A DNA stretch of 64,000 nucleotides from Arabidopsis thaliana. Lineage: Eukaryota; Streptophyta; Magnoliopsida; Brassicales; Brassicaceae. Every line of letters starts with the position of its first letter. The stretch's first letter is position 1. Made by a program: the position numbers and the translations under genes. The notes beneath the pieces are model-generated. The model searched no databases, was not told the origin of the DNA, and saw only the letters and a list, made by a program, of their open reading frames with translations. The DNA lies in NCBI RefSeq assembly GCF_000001735.4, contig NC_003070.9, positions 21,685,971-21,749,970 of the forward strand, in the 5' to 3' direction. This document shows positions 41,404 to 53,106 of this stretch, piece after piece.

Positions 41404-42569
41404 ATGGATTATGATCGGTACAAGTTATTTGTTGGTGGTATTGCGAAAGAGACAAGTGAAGAAGCTCTGAAGCAGTATTTTAGCAGATATGGAGCTGTGT
41501 TGGAAGCTGTTGTAGCTAAAGAGAAAGTCACTGGAAAACCTAGAGGTTTTGGGTTTGTTCGCTTTGCTAATGATTGTGATGTTGTTAAAGCTCTTAGAGA
41601 CACTCACTTCATTCTCGGTAAACCCGTAAGTGTTACCGCCTTTTTATGCTTGTGTCAATTGGGTTTTGTGTATACTCTGTGGATTGATTATGTGTGTGTT
41701 TGTATTAGGTTGATGTGAGAAAGGCGATTAGGAAACATGAACTATACCAACAGCCGTTTAGCATGCAGTTTTTGGAGAGAAAAGTGCAACAGATGAATGG
41801 TGGTTTGCGTGAGATGTCGAGTAATGGTGTGACCAGTAGGACTAAGAAGATATTTGTTGGGGGTTTGTCGTCTAACACGACTGAGGAAGAGTTTAAGAGT
41901 TACTTTGAGAGGTTTGGTAGGACTACTGATGTAGTTGTGATGCATGACGGTGTGACTAACAGGCCAAGGGGTTTTGGGTTTGTTACTTATGATTCGGAGG
42001 ACTCTGTTGAGGTTGTTATGCAGAGTAATTTCCATGAGTTGAGTGATAAACGCGTGGAAGTGAAACGGGCAATACCTAAAGAAGGAATCCAGAGCAATAA
42101 CGGTAATGCTGTTAATATTCCTCCTTCCTACAGCAGCTTTCAAGCAACACCTTATGTCCCTGAGCAAAACGGATATGGGATGGTTTTACAGTTTCCTCCT
42201 CCTGTCTTTGGTTATCATCACAATGTCCAAGCCGTTCAATATCCTTATGGTTACCAATTCACAGCACAAGTGGCTAACGTTTCATGGAACAATCCGATTA
42301 TGCAACCCACCGGTTTTTACTGTGCTCCTCCTCATCCTACTCCTCCTCCCACCAACAATCTTGGTTATATCCAATACATGAACGGGTTTGATCTTTCGGG
42401 TACGAACATTTCCGGGTACAATCCTCTAGCATGGCCTGTAACGGGGGATGCAGCTGGTGCGCTAATACATCAGTTTGTAGATTTGAAGCTTGATGTCCAC
42501 AGTCAAGCCCATCAGAGAATGAATGGAGGTAACATGGGAATACCATTGCAGAATGGTACATATATATGA
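41404..42569 (+). CDS. RBP1: Two-RRM RNA-binding protein (RBP1, At1g58470)
   Basis: Exons 41404-41625 and 41709-42569 encode 360 aa. RRM1 (about residues 6-80) has RNP2 KLFVGGI and RNP1 RGFGFVRF. RRM2 (about 118-195) has RNP2 KIFVGGL and RNP1 RGFGFVTY. The C-terminal half is rich in Pro, Tyr, Asn and Gln, the usual disordered tail of Musashi/hnRNP A-type proteins. The domain order and length match RBP1/XF41, a single-stranded RNA-binding protein reported from dividing root tissue. Both RRMs keep the aromatic RNA-contacting positions, so binding is expected. Localisation is not shown by the sequence. Confidence 0.93.
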
Positions 42570-43942
42570 CAGTTGCAGAATGATAAATGCAAATAGGCTC
42601 ACAAGGGTAGTGAAATTCTTTGGACTCTTTTAAATGGTTTTTTAGGTTCCTCATCTTTCTTCATTAACTCTTTGGTAAATGTGTTGGGTTGGTTTGGTTA
42701 CCTTGTATATTGTTTAGGTATTTGATTTTAACCCCAAGACTTATGTATCATATATTACTGCATTTGTAATATATCACACTCATTTAGTTCATTTTGTTGC
42801 TTTTATGGTTTTGTTGATTTTGTGGTTTCGTTGATTAAATTGGCAATGATGTTTTAAATTCATCAAGGAAAACAAAGAAATAGATTGTCGATTAAACAGT
42901 AGAAAAAGGAAATAGTTTTGTAGAAATAGGAACTGAATCTGGAAATCTCTAAGAATACCATATTGTAGAAAGAAAATAAATCTGAGACGGGAGAAACTAT
43001 CGAGCATCCTTGAGCTTTAAGTTGGAGAAACCGGGTAAGCGTTTGTGGGATTTTGTTGTAAGATTGAACGCACAGATGTCCAGGGATGAACTTTCGAAGT
43101 GACAGACCCGATCATGGCGGGTGAAATAGATGGAGTTTGGATTGAAAGTTACAATCCAGTGAACTATGTAAAAGAGCTTTTGGACGTAGATGGTGTGTGG
43201 TGTGGTAGAATCAAAGGGCTTTCAAACTTATTTATTTTCTGTATTTGTGGGCTTCGATAACAAGAGGGAAACTCAATGCCATGAAGACATATGTGGTACA
43301 AAACCAAGTGAGAGAAGTCATGGTTAATATTATTTAGCAAAAATACAAAGTCATGGTTAAAATCTTTATTTAATTTGTTTGAGACAAATTGTGGAGAATT
43401 AGTTTTCAAGAATCTATTAACCATTATAAAATGTTTCAATTTTTTTTTTATGTAAATGTCTTTACTTTTCTTTTTGTTAGGCAATGCAACAAATCATGAA
43501 ATCGAACGTAATGTGTGGTTGGCAGCACCTAAGTTACCGTTGAGTGTTGTTGACAAAAGAGAAAATTTAAATTTATATTACCATATTCTGAGAGATCATG
43601 TTCAATTACACTACCATATTACTCATACTTTTCTTTGTGTCTTCATTAATTTACGGTTATATTTATGAAATTGGTGTTAATGCCAAACATAGTATATTCA
43701 CGTGATAGACCATTTTGTTACCATGTCATTGGTAAGAAATAACAGTTAAATTTCGTTATCGTTCCAACTAATATCAAAGTAATAACTAATTCGAGATTTC
43801 ATATATAGAACCTAACAACTGTTGTTTGAAAGAGTTATTTTTAGAAGTCCAACAAATCGAAACCATGTATATATGTGCACATGTCTTTGAATGTAAAACG
43901 CAAGCCAATCTCGAGCAGAAAAGTTACAAACTAAAGAAGAAG
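42570..43942. other. Intergenic between RBP1 and the second GDSL gene
   Basis: RBP1 3' UTR and AT-rich intergenic DNA. About 43010-43330 has somewhat higher GC and an interrupted minus-strand frame (43164-43484), but no domain is recognised. Confidence 0.5.
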
Positions 43943-45374
43943 ATGAAGCTTCAAATTCTATTGCTTGCTTTGGTTTTAATCGCTGTTGAAGCGAATGCAG
44001 TCAAGCAAGGGATAAACGCAACGATCCCAGCGCTAATAGTTTTTGGAGATTCAATAATGGATACAGGAAATAACAATAATCTTCCGACTCTTCTTAAATG
44101 TAACTTTCCTCCATATGGTAAAGATTATCCTGGAGGCGACGCCACTGGAAGATTTTCTGATGGAAGAGTTCCTTCTGATCTTATTGGTAACTATTTGAAT
44201 TAACTTTTATATTTTTCAAAATTATAAATCATATCTATTTATATATATAATCTGATAAATATGTTATCAAATATTTCAGCGGAAAAGTTGGGATTGGCTA
44301 AGACATTACCAGCATATATGAATTCATATTTGAAGCCTGAGGATCTTCTTAAAGGTGTAACATTTGCATCTCGAGGAACTGGTTATGATCCATTGACAGC
44401 AAAAATTATGGTACCATATATCTTATGTTTTTCCATCACGACTGTTAGTTGTTTTTATGGGTGATTCCTTTTTGTTACATTTATGTTTATTTTTGTAGTC
44501 AGTGATATCGGTATGGGATCAACTCATATATTTCAAAGAATATATATCAAAGATCAAGAGGCATTTCGGAGAAGAAAAAGCCAAAGATATCTTGGAACAT
44601 AGTTTCTTTCTTGTGGTGTCTAGTAGCAATGACCTTGCTCACACTTATTTAGCTCAAGCTCATAGATATGACCGTACCTCTTATGCCAATTTCTTGGCTG
44701 ACTCTGCTGTCCATTTCGTGAGAGTAAGTATTTTATTCGTAGTTATATATAATAATACATAAACTAATCAATAATATATTGTTATATCCACTAACTATTT
44801 TATCTTATCTATAACTGATAATTAGGAATTACATAAGCTTGGAGCTCGAAAAATTGGAGTGTTTAGTGCAGTCCCCGTTGGTTGTGTTCCATTACAAAGA
44901 ACAGTTTTTGGAGGTTTTTTTACAAGAGGATGTAATGAACCTCTAAACAACATGGCAAAACAATTCAACGCAAGACTTTCTCCAGCATTAGATTCTTTAG
45001 ATAAAGAGTTGGATGGTGTTATCCTTTACATTAATGTTTATGATACTCTTTTTGACATGATCCAACACCCTAAAAAATACGGTAAGTTCATCTAACAGAT
45101 TTATCTATATAGAAACTATATATTATAATTCATTTTTATTGTCGAACTAAATTTTATTCCAATTATCTCATTTCTTTTAGGTTTTGACGTAGCCGATAAA
45201 GGATGTTGCGGTAAAGGACTGCTCACAATATCCTATTTATGTAACTCATTGAACCCATTTACGTGTTCTAATTCTTCATCATACATATTTTGGGATAGCT
45301 ATCATCCATCTGAAAGAGCTTATCAAGTTATCGTCGACAATTTACTCGATAAATATTTGAGCAAAGTCTATTGA
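43943..45374 (+). CDS. GDSL esterase/lipase (At1g58480-type)
   Basis: Exons 43943-44186, 44280-44410, 44499-44723, 44826-45081 and 45181-45374 give about 349 aa by my splice choices; the annotated length may differ slightly. The ATG at 43943 is preferred over an upstream in-frame ATG at 43826 because it is followed directly by a signal peptide ([17 protein letters not shown]). Block I is [13 protein letters not shown] and block V is DSYHPS, so the Ser, Asp and His are present. Block II reads FASRGTGYD and block III reads SSSNDL. These differ from the FASxGxGYD and GxNDF of most members and of RXF26. The Asn of block III is kept. Activity is likely but could be altered. Confidence 0.87.
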
Positions 45375-45659
45375 TGTTGAGGAATCAAAGAAAATTGTAT
45401 CTTTTTGTTTCAAATTTTTTTTCATCTTAATTCATGTCTCACTATGTATTCATATCTTAAATTTTAAATATTCATTCTTTTTCTATAATAATATTTGGTG
45501 GGATAAAGATAAATATTTTCAACGGAAAAATATACAATCAAATAGTGGAATTTTATACGTTTTAGACTATTTTATTCCTTTTGTAACATACTAGTATAAT
45601 AATACCCAAAATAGTATACATATGTTACTTTCATAAGAAAAAAAAAAAAAAACTATTCT
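45375..45659. other. 3' flank of the second GDSL gene
   Basis: AT-rich 3' UTR and spacer ending in a poly-A run just before the hAT-like element. No gene. Confidence 0.5.
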
Positions 45660-45667
45660 ACAGTACT

Positions 45668-46263
45668 TAGGCCTGGGCAAAAGAACCGCTAACCGATTAA
45701 CCGAACCGAGCCGAACCGAAAAACATGGTTCGGTTCGGGTTTGGATAGCTTAAAATAACCGGCTGGATATTATATGTTTTAGATTTCGGTTTCGGTTTTG
45801 GTTAGGTTAGTAACCGATAACCAAAGGATAACCAAAGCATATATGTATGATAGATAATATATCACATATATTGTATGTATTGACACTTAACTATGTTCTT
45901 CTCTTTATTAGTTTGCAAGTTGAATTTTGTGAGTTGTGAATCAGGTATTTTAATATTATGGAGAGTATGGACCATATTTGCATCTTTGTGAGTTGTGAAT
46001 ATATCTTTTTTTACGTACGTTCTATATCGGTTATTGGTCAATTTTTTTTTTTTGTTTCGGTTTTTAGTCGGTTATTTCGGTTTTGGTTTATTTATGGTTA
46101 CCAAGTTTAATATCCGAACCGAACCGAACCGAAAGATATCCGAATCGAACCGAACCAAAATTCCTCAAATATCCAAAATGGTTCTTATATTACTATAACC
46201 GAAATAACCGAAACCATGCGCAACCGAACCGAAACCGAATGGTTAACCGAATGTCCAGGCCTA
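45668..46263. mobile_element. hAT-like non-autonomous element 2
   Basis: A 596-bp element with terminal inverted repeats TAGGCCTGGGCA and TGTCCAGGCCTA (11 of 12 complementary). It is flanked by ACAGTACT (45660-45667) and GTAGTACT (46264-46271), 6 of 8 matching, as expected for an 8-bp hAT target duplication. Both ends are packed with GGTTCGGTT/AACCGAACC subterminal repeats in opposite orientation, a usual transposase-binding arrangement. The two overlapping frames inside (45995-46382) are repeat translations, not a transposase. Confidence 0.75.
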
Positions 46264-46271
46264 GTAGTACT

Positions 46272-46833
46272 ATATTGAATAAAACTTTTATGTCATACTC
46301 ATGCATATCTCACTTGCAACAAGAAACACATGAATCCAAAATCCATGATTCCTTCTTCACCTTTCCTTTAATTTTTCAATAGTCATAACAGTTTTAACTA
46401 ACACTTGAGCGAACGTTGTGAAAAAAAACGCACCCACACGTGTCGCTATCTTACCCATTCTATCACAAAACCAACGGTCATAATAAATTCGACCACAGAG
46501 TAGTCGCTCTCACATAGTATCAAATCTTGGAGCATCAACCATTTTATAACCGACACGTGGCCTAATCGTCGCTCCCTTCTTCACCGGCCACACAACGTGG
46601 CCTAATCATTTGTATTTAATTTTAATTATTTGCATGTTTTCATTTTAAGTTATGATTTGAATGAACTGGAAATGCGAACTCTTCGCGGAATTGGAATTTT
46701 AAAAGCAATTCGGTGTTTCATTTTTTTTTTTTTCTCTTCTCTTCTCTGCGAATTCTTAGGGTTTCTGAATCTTCTGGTTCTCTTCGCAATCGAATTCTCT
46801 GAAGTCAAACCAAAGTTTTTGGTATTTCTCTCT
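46272..46833. promoter_or_regulatory. RXW8 promoter and first leader exon
   Basis: ACACGTGTCG-like text (about 46436-46443, CACGTGTC) and ACACGTGGCC (about 46553-46562) are ABRE/G-box-type motifs ahead of a dehydration-related family gene. The leader exon probably covers about 46730-46833. Confidence 0.5.
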
Positions 46834-47447
46834 GTAAGTCATGTTTTTTTTTTTTTTTCTGAAATCTCTTCGATTTGGTTTATTCTGTTATACAACTTCG
46901 TGTTGTATCTGTAATTTTTCTGACGAATTGGATTTGATGATTTTGCTTCGATTGATTTCCCTGGGAATCGAAATTGTGTTTGTTTCACTGGATTTAGTGG
47001 AATGCGATTCTCTGATTCATTGTTTGTTCTACGTTTCCGCGTTTTCATCTATCGTAGTTCTACTTTATTGTTTAGGCACCATTGAAATTGCGAATCGTAA
47101 TTTTGATTAACGGAAAACAGAAATTGATAACTTGAAATTGAATCTCAGTGCATTATGTTGTTTGTTATCTTTGGGTCGTATGTAACCAACTTATCTTCCT
47201 CTGCAAGTTTAGGTACTGATTATGATTTGATTCATGTTTCCAATTTTTCGTATCTGCAATGCAAATGCAGAAAGTTTTGGTTAGTGTTAAGATAGTTTGG
47301 ATTCAACTTACACGTTTGATCGACGATTGTTTATCAGTCTCTTTCGCGGTGTTTCGTTAGCCTATCTGTTTTTTTAAGCATTGGATTTCAGGACTTTTGT
47401 TATTTCGATGTTCTTATCTTTTTTCTTTTTGTGATGTTTTCTTACAG
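46834..47447 (+). other. Probable RXW8 leader intron
   Basis: Donor TCT/GTAAGT at 46834 and acceptor CTTACAG ending at 47447, in a T-rich sequence upstream of the ATG at 47573. Frames inside (46630-47110) are low-complexity. Exact ends need transcript support. Confidence 0.5.
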
Positions 47448-47572
47448 TTTCTCCTGCCAATCTAAGAACCTCCTGTATTGCTAGGTTGGCCATCTTGTGA
47501 CGAGACGACGTACTTATGAAGTTCTTCTCTTCCTGCGATTTTTAGTCAGGAAGGAGTTGAACTAAGATTAAG

Positions 47573-50500
47573 ATGGAGATATCAGCTCTTCTTACATCTG
47601 CTGGAATTAATATTTCGATATGCATAGTTCTTTTATCACTTTACTCCATACTTAGGAAACAGCCAGCCAATTACTGTGTATATTTTGGCCGAAGGCTTGT
47701 TTGTGGTGGTGCTAGACGTTATGATCCTTTTTGGTATGAGAGGTTTGTGCCGTCTCCAAGTTGGCTTGTGAAAGCATGGGAGACTAGTGAAGACGAGTTA
47801 TTAGCTGCTGCTGGTCTTGATGCTGTCGTCTTCCTTAGGATGGTCATTTTCAGGTTACTGAAAATAAACTCTCCCAGATGCTTTTTCTTTGTTCTGCTTC
47901 TTGGTTTTGTTCTGTAGTGTTTGTTTTACTTTGTGTTTTTTGTTCTGCAGCATTCGTATTTTCTTTATAGTTGCTGTTATTTGCATTGCCTTTGTGCTGC
48001 CTGTTAATTATTATGGGCAACCGATGGTGCATAAGGAAATCCATTTGGAGTCATCCGAAGTGTTTACAATTGAAAATCTTAAAGAAGGCTCAAAATGGTA
48101 AATGTTTTTTTTTATCTCTACCTATGTCTCTTTGAAAGATGTTACTCTATGCAGAGTGTGTAAAGTGCTGATTTTTTCTCATTACATTTATTGCTCTCAG
48201 GCTGTGGGTTCATTGTCTTGCACTGTACATTATAACCTCAGCGGCATGTCTTCTGCTCTACTTTGTGAGGACCTCGTACCTTAGTTTATCTCATGCATAC
48301 AGCATACTTGAATACTTACTCTTGGTTCCTCCATGTATCTTCTTATTAGTTTATTTCCCAACCTTTTGACATTTTTTTTATACTGTAGGAGTATAGCACC
48401 ATAGCTAAAATGAGGCTTGGGCATATTACTGGATGTGCCTCAAAGCCAAGTCAATTTACCGTTCTTATCCGTGCTATTCCATGGTCTCCTGAGCAATCTT
48501 ACAGCGACACGCTGAGCAAATTCTTCACAAACTACTACTCGTCCAGCTACGTGTCCCACCAAATGGTCTACCATAATGGCATCATTCAGAGACTGCTGGT
48601 ACGTATATTTCTTGGAACAGTCATTTTTAACTAAACTATTACGCAGGCCACCTTCCTCTTGCTTTACTTGTCAGATTAAAACCGTCACCTAGATTTATTT
48701 TAAAAAACTGTTATTGCTCTTTGTGAAAATGATTTGAAGTTTTGAACATTTTGCCAGCTTTAAGTGTTACTTCTTATTGCAGTATTCATTTTGGTTGATA
48801 GCTTTCGTAGTTGGTGTAAATTTCATGGTTCTGAATTGTTATGTGCTGCTTGGATGTTATAAAGGGTTATTTGATGACTAGATGCAGAGATTGATGATAT
48901 TACATAGCACAGTAGATATAATAATGAAATTTAGTTCGTGTATCAGCTAAAAGGGGTACAGTTTAGATGCATATTCTGGGAATATGAAAGGACCTTCTAG
49001 AGCAACTCTGTCTGTATCCTACTGCTGGGCTTTCATTCTACTGCTTTCTGATACTGTGGTTATTTCAGTATCACTACATCAGTTTCTCATTTATTACCTG
49101 TCAGCATGTTGTAGAAATTGGGTAAATGATATGTGGATGGTTTGTGCTTGTGATAAAGTATTTGAAATTTAATGTTCTATGTCAGATAAAAAGTGTGACG
49201 TTTAGATTATTCCAATTTCTGTCTCAGCGTGATGCGGAGAGGATGTGCCAGACTCTAAAACACGTTTCTCCTGAAATCAATTGTAAACCGAGTTTAAGGC
49301 CATGCACCTTTTGTGGAGGACCTACAGCCACAAGTTCTTTTCATATCCTATCGAATGAGGCAGACAGTGTGAAAGGAATGGAGCTTGGTGAGTTGACTAT
49401 GACTACGACTACGACAGAGCAAGTAAGGAATTCTTCTGTCTTTCCCTGATCTAGGCATAGGATGTGGATATCTGTTATTTCTTCTGTCCAGTGGAGAGGA
49501 TCGTTTCAACTAACATTACAAACTGATTTAGAAGTTTCCACTGCATTTCTTCTCAGTTTTTCACCTGGTCCTGACAGATAAAGACTTCTTTTACTTTAAT
49601 GGGATACAAATTGAACTTTGGAAGTGGCAGTCTGATTGTCTGATACTGCATAGACTTGTATAGTTTTGTTTACTCGGTACAGTTTTAAACCATCATTAAT
49701 GATTTGTAGCACCATATTCGACAATTCAGTATAGTTAACTAAGATTTTTCACTTTTGTGGTAGCGATTAGAAGTAGCAATGCTTGATTTTAATTAGTCAC
49801 AATATAGAATAGCTTACTAAAGCCACAAAATTTTCTGCGTTTTGCAGGAACGTTCAGCTGCTTTTGTGTTTTTTAAGACTCGCTATGATGCTCTTGTTGT
49901 TTCGGAGGTTCTACAATCATCAAATCCTATGTTATGGGTGACAGACTTAGCCCCAGAACCTCATGATGTGTACTGGAAGAATCTCAACATTCCTTATCGA
50001 CAACTTTGGATACGGAAAATAGCAACCCTTGTTGGTGCAGTTGCTTTCATGTTTGTGTTTCTTATTCCCGTTACCTTCATTCAAGGGCTGACTCAACTAG
50101 TGCAGCTGTCTCACGCATTTCCTTTTCTAAGAGGCATCTTGAGCAAGTGAGTGCCCTGCTGGTTCCTTACGCATGTATATATATATGGTTTTGTTTCTTC
50201 TGGACATGATATTAGAATTGGCGTTAAAAAGTAGGCGGAACTCCGGTGCAGTATAGAACACACGAGCCTTCTCTATAGCTTTCAAACCATTGGAGAAATC
50301 AAAATTTATGTTCTTGATTTGTTTTATCATCTTTCAAGTTAATCGGGCCACCAAAACCATTTTGCAGGAACTTTATAAACCAGGTCATCACAGGGTACTT
50401 ACCCAGTGTGATCTTGATTCTATTTTTCTATGCCGTTCCACCATTGATGATGTATTTTTCGGCCTTGGAGGGATGTATTTCACGGAGTATAAGGAAGAAG

Positions 50501-52195
50501 AGTGCTTGCATCAAAGTCTTATATTTTACCATTTGGAATGTGTTCTTCGTGAATATATTATCAGGGTCTGTTATCAGGCAACTGAATGTCTTTTCTAGTG
50601 TCAGAGACATACCTGCACAACTTGCTAGAGCAGTGCCAACACAGGTAATTTACCCATAGTCCTTTTACATTTCAGAGCAAAAGTTTGAATTTTGCTAATG
50701 TTCAGGTTTCTACAGTCTCTGAACATTAGCTAGGTTACATTTTGCCAAGATCTTGCAGCTTTCGGATTGGATATAGTGTTTTCTTGCGCTGGAACTTTAA
50801 TAGTTTGTTCTTTTTCCTCGTTCCATGATAAAATTATATATCAGAGATATTAAAGCCCATTGGAGGAATTATTTGGGATTGAGCTTTTCTGGTTGCTTGT
50901 GTTTCATATTTATTAGGAAAAATGAAAATTGTATCATTGATTTTGAATATGGCTTTAACCATGTATGCAGGCTGGCTTCTTCATGACCTATTGTTTCACA
51001 TCTGGTTGGGCCAGTTTGGCTTGTGAAATAATGCAGCCTATGGCTCTTATCTGGAATCTGGTAGCAAAAGTTGTTACCAAGAACGAGGATGAGTCATATG
51101 AAACACTTAGGTTCCCATACCACACCGAAATTCCTCGGCTGCTTTTGTTTGGGCTCCTGGGTTTCACCAATTCAGTCATAGCACCACTGATACTGCCGTT
51201 TTTGCTGATATACTTTTTCCTTGCATATCTCATATACAAAAATCAAGTAAGTGTGTTCTCTGATCTCTTGTACATAATATCACAGTTAATCTCTCCAAAA
51301 GCATCATAATGGACTTGTACCTAATTTGTGAAAGCTTAGTTACTTTGTGACCTGCATGTTTTAGATGGAAATTGGATTTGTGCTTTTCGGAATTTTGCTT
51401 CTGCAATGTTTATAGTCATGTACAATGTGATAAGAGCCATTAGTAGTGCCAAGCTCATGCATTGAGTAAAAAGAACTCTTGATATATATTTTTAAAGACA
51501 ACCCTTTGTAGATGCTCAACAGAATTGTTTCTATTTGCAGATACTCAACGTGTATATTACGAAGTACGAAAGCGGTGGACAATACTGGCCTATTTTCCAC
51601 AACACAACAATCTTTTCACTGATCTTGACACAGATTATAGCTTTGGGGTTTTTCGGATTAAAGCTATCAACAGTTGCTTCGGGTTTCACCATACCGTTAA
51701 TTCTTCTCACGTTACTTTTTAGTGAGTATTGTCGGCAGAGGTTTGCGCCCATTTTCAACAAAAATCCTGCCCAGGTATATTAAATGTAACCAAAACCTTT
51801 GATGTTCCTACTGCAGTTTATGCGTCTTCTCGGTGCTTGATTGATGTGTTTCTTTTCAGGTTCTCATAGATATGGACAGAGCTGATGAAATATCAGGAAA
51901 GATGGAAGAGTTACATAAAAAATTGCATAATGTATACTCGCAGATACCATTACACTCTCAGAAATCATCGAGTAAAGCTGAATGTAGTAATCCTTTCAAA
52001 AAGCAGGAGTTACCAGATCCTGAAAAATTGAAGCCAGGTTTCGAGTTTATATCACTGTTTGTGTATGATTATAGATATCACTTGATTAGAGACTAATGAG
52101 ATTTATATTTTTCAGAGGAGGGGGATGCGATAGCTAAAGAGTTATGGGGATTCCAAGGCAATGAATCTGGTCAAGAACATGACACTAAGTCCTGA
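47573..52195 (+). CDS. RXW8: OSCA/CSC1-like calcium-permeable channel family protein (RXW8, At1g58520)
   Basis: Eleven exons: 47573-47853, 47951-48097, 48201-48264, 48389-48598, 49228-49422, 49848-50146, 50368-50644, 50971-51246, 51541-51774, 51860-52037 and 52116-52195. They encode 746 aa, the length I recall for RXW8. The N-terminal RSN1-type region has three membrane segments. A cytosolic loop follows (about 190-340, with IPWSPEQSYSDTLSKFF). The DUF221/RSN1_7TM domain has YAVPPLMMYFSALEG, CFTSGWASLACEIMQP, LRFPYHTEIPRLLLFG and FGLKLSTVASGF. The family (ERD4/OSCA/TMEM63) forms osmotically or mechanically gated cation channels in eukaryotic membranes. Channel activity of this member is inferred. 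Upstream ABRE-like motifs fit stress control. Confidence 0.92.
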
Positions 52196-53106
52196 GCATC
52201 TTTCTCCAAAGAAGATCGAACTTCACAAACGGAACTAGACAGATGTTTTTACTAGTGAAGTGCCTATGTGTTGGTTCAATCACAAAGTCTCCAACAAATC
52301 AGTGCATTAAGCACAAGAGTTCTCTCGTAGGCATGCTCAGCTGCAAAACCAATGTTACTGGGAATACTTTCACTCACTTGAAGAAAAGTAGATGTAAGTT
52401 TTTCTGGGATATTTGATAATTTCTTCAATGAAAATTCCTATACAAATTATATGGGGGAAACATGTACAGTCTTGTTGCCAAGATAAAAATGTACATCTTA
52501 TAGTTACTGCAAGAAGAAATGGAACTTCTTTATAGAGCTCAGAGTATGAGAAACTAAAACTATCAATCTCTTTGATGAGATGGCCATTTTTCAGTTGTTC
52601 ATCTATGGAAATTATGTCGTACGAAAGGTGGAAGAAGTAGGATATTGTGAGTTCCTAGCAGATAGGATTTATATACATAAGATCAGGGAAGTAAGTGGTG
52701 AAAAAGCAGAGATGATGATTTTACCGAGGAAAAACAAAAAAAGCGAGATGTTGACACATGTTATCTAATAAAATTTGAGAATTTTTAATTTTATTGGCTG
52801 ATTTGTTTGGAGTTTAACTAATAACAATTGTTACATAATCTTAAATTAATTATATAAAAAAATTATGGTTTCAATTTACAAAAAGCTTAATATTTAACTT
52901 AGAGATATATTTTCCCTACTTTTTCCATAATATGAAGTTAAAAATAAATAAAACTATACTTATGCTAAATAATAAAACAAAACAATTGGAATTTTATTTC
53001 ATTAGCTTATCTGGTTGGAGTTCTAATAATAACAATTGCTTGACATTTCATTTATTATATTAAAAAATAAGAATATTTATTTCCATTTAACCCATATTGT
53101 AACTCA
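52196..53106. other. RXW8 3' flank, AT-rich
   Basis: 3' UTR and AT-rich spacer. The plus-strand frame 52580-52768 (62 aa) has no recognised motif. Nothing further supported. Confidence 0.5.

Noticed and set aside
43826..43942. Upstream in-frame ATG extending the second GDSL protein by 39 residues
   Set aside because: It would bury the signal peptide inside the protein; the ATG at 43943 places it at the N-terminus.
46083..46382. 99-aa frame rich in EPNR units
   Set aside because: Translation of AACCGAACC subterminal repeats of the hAT-like element.
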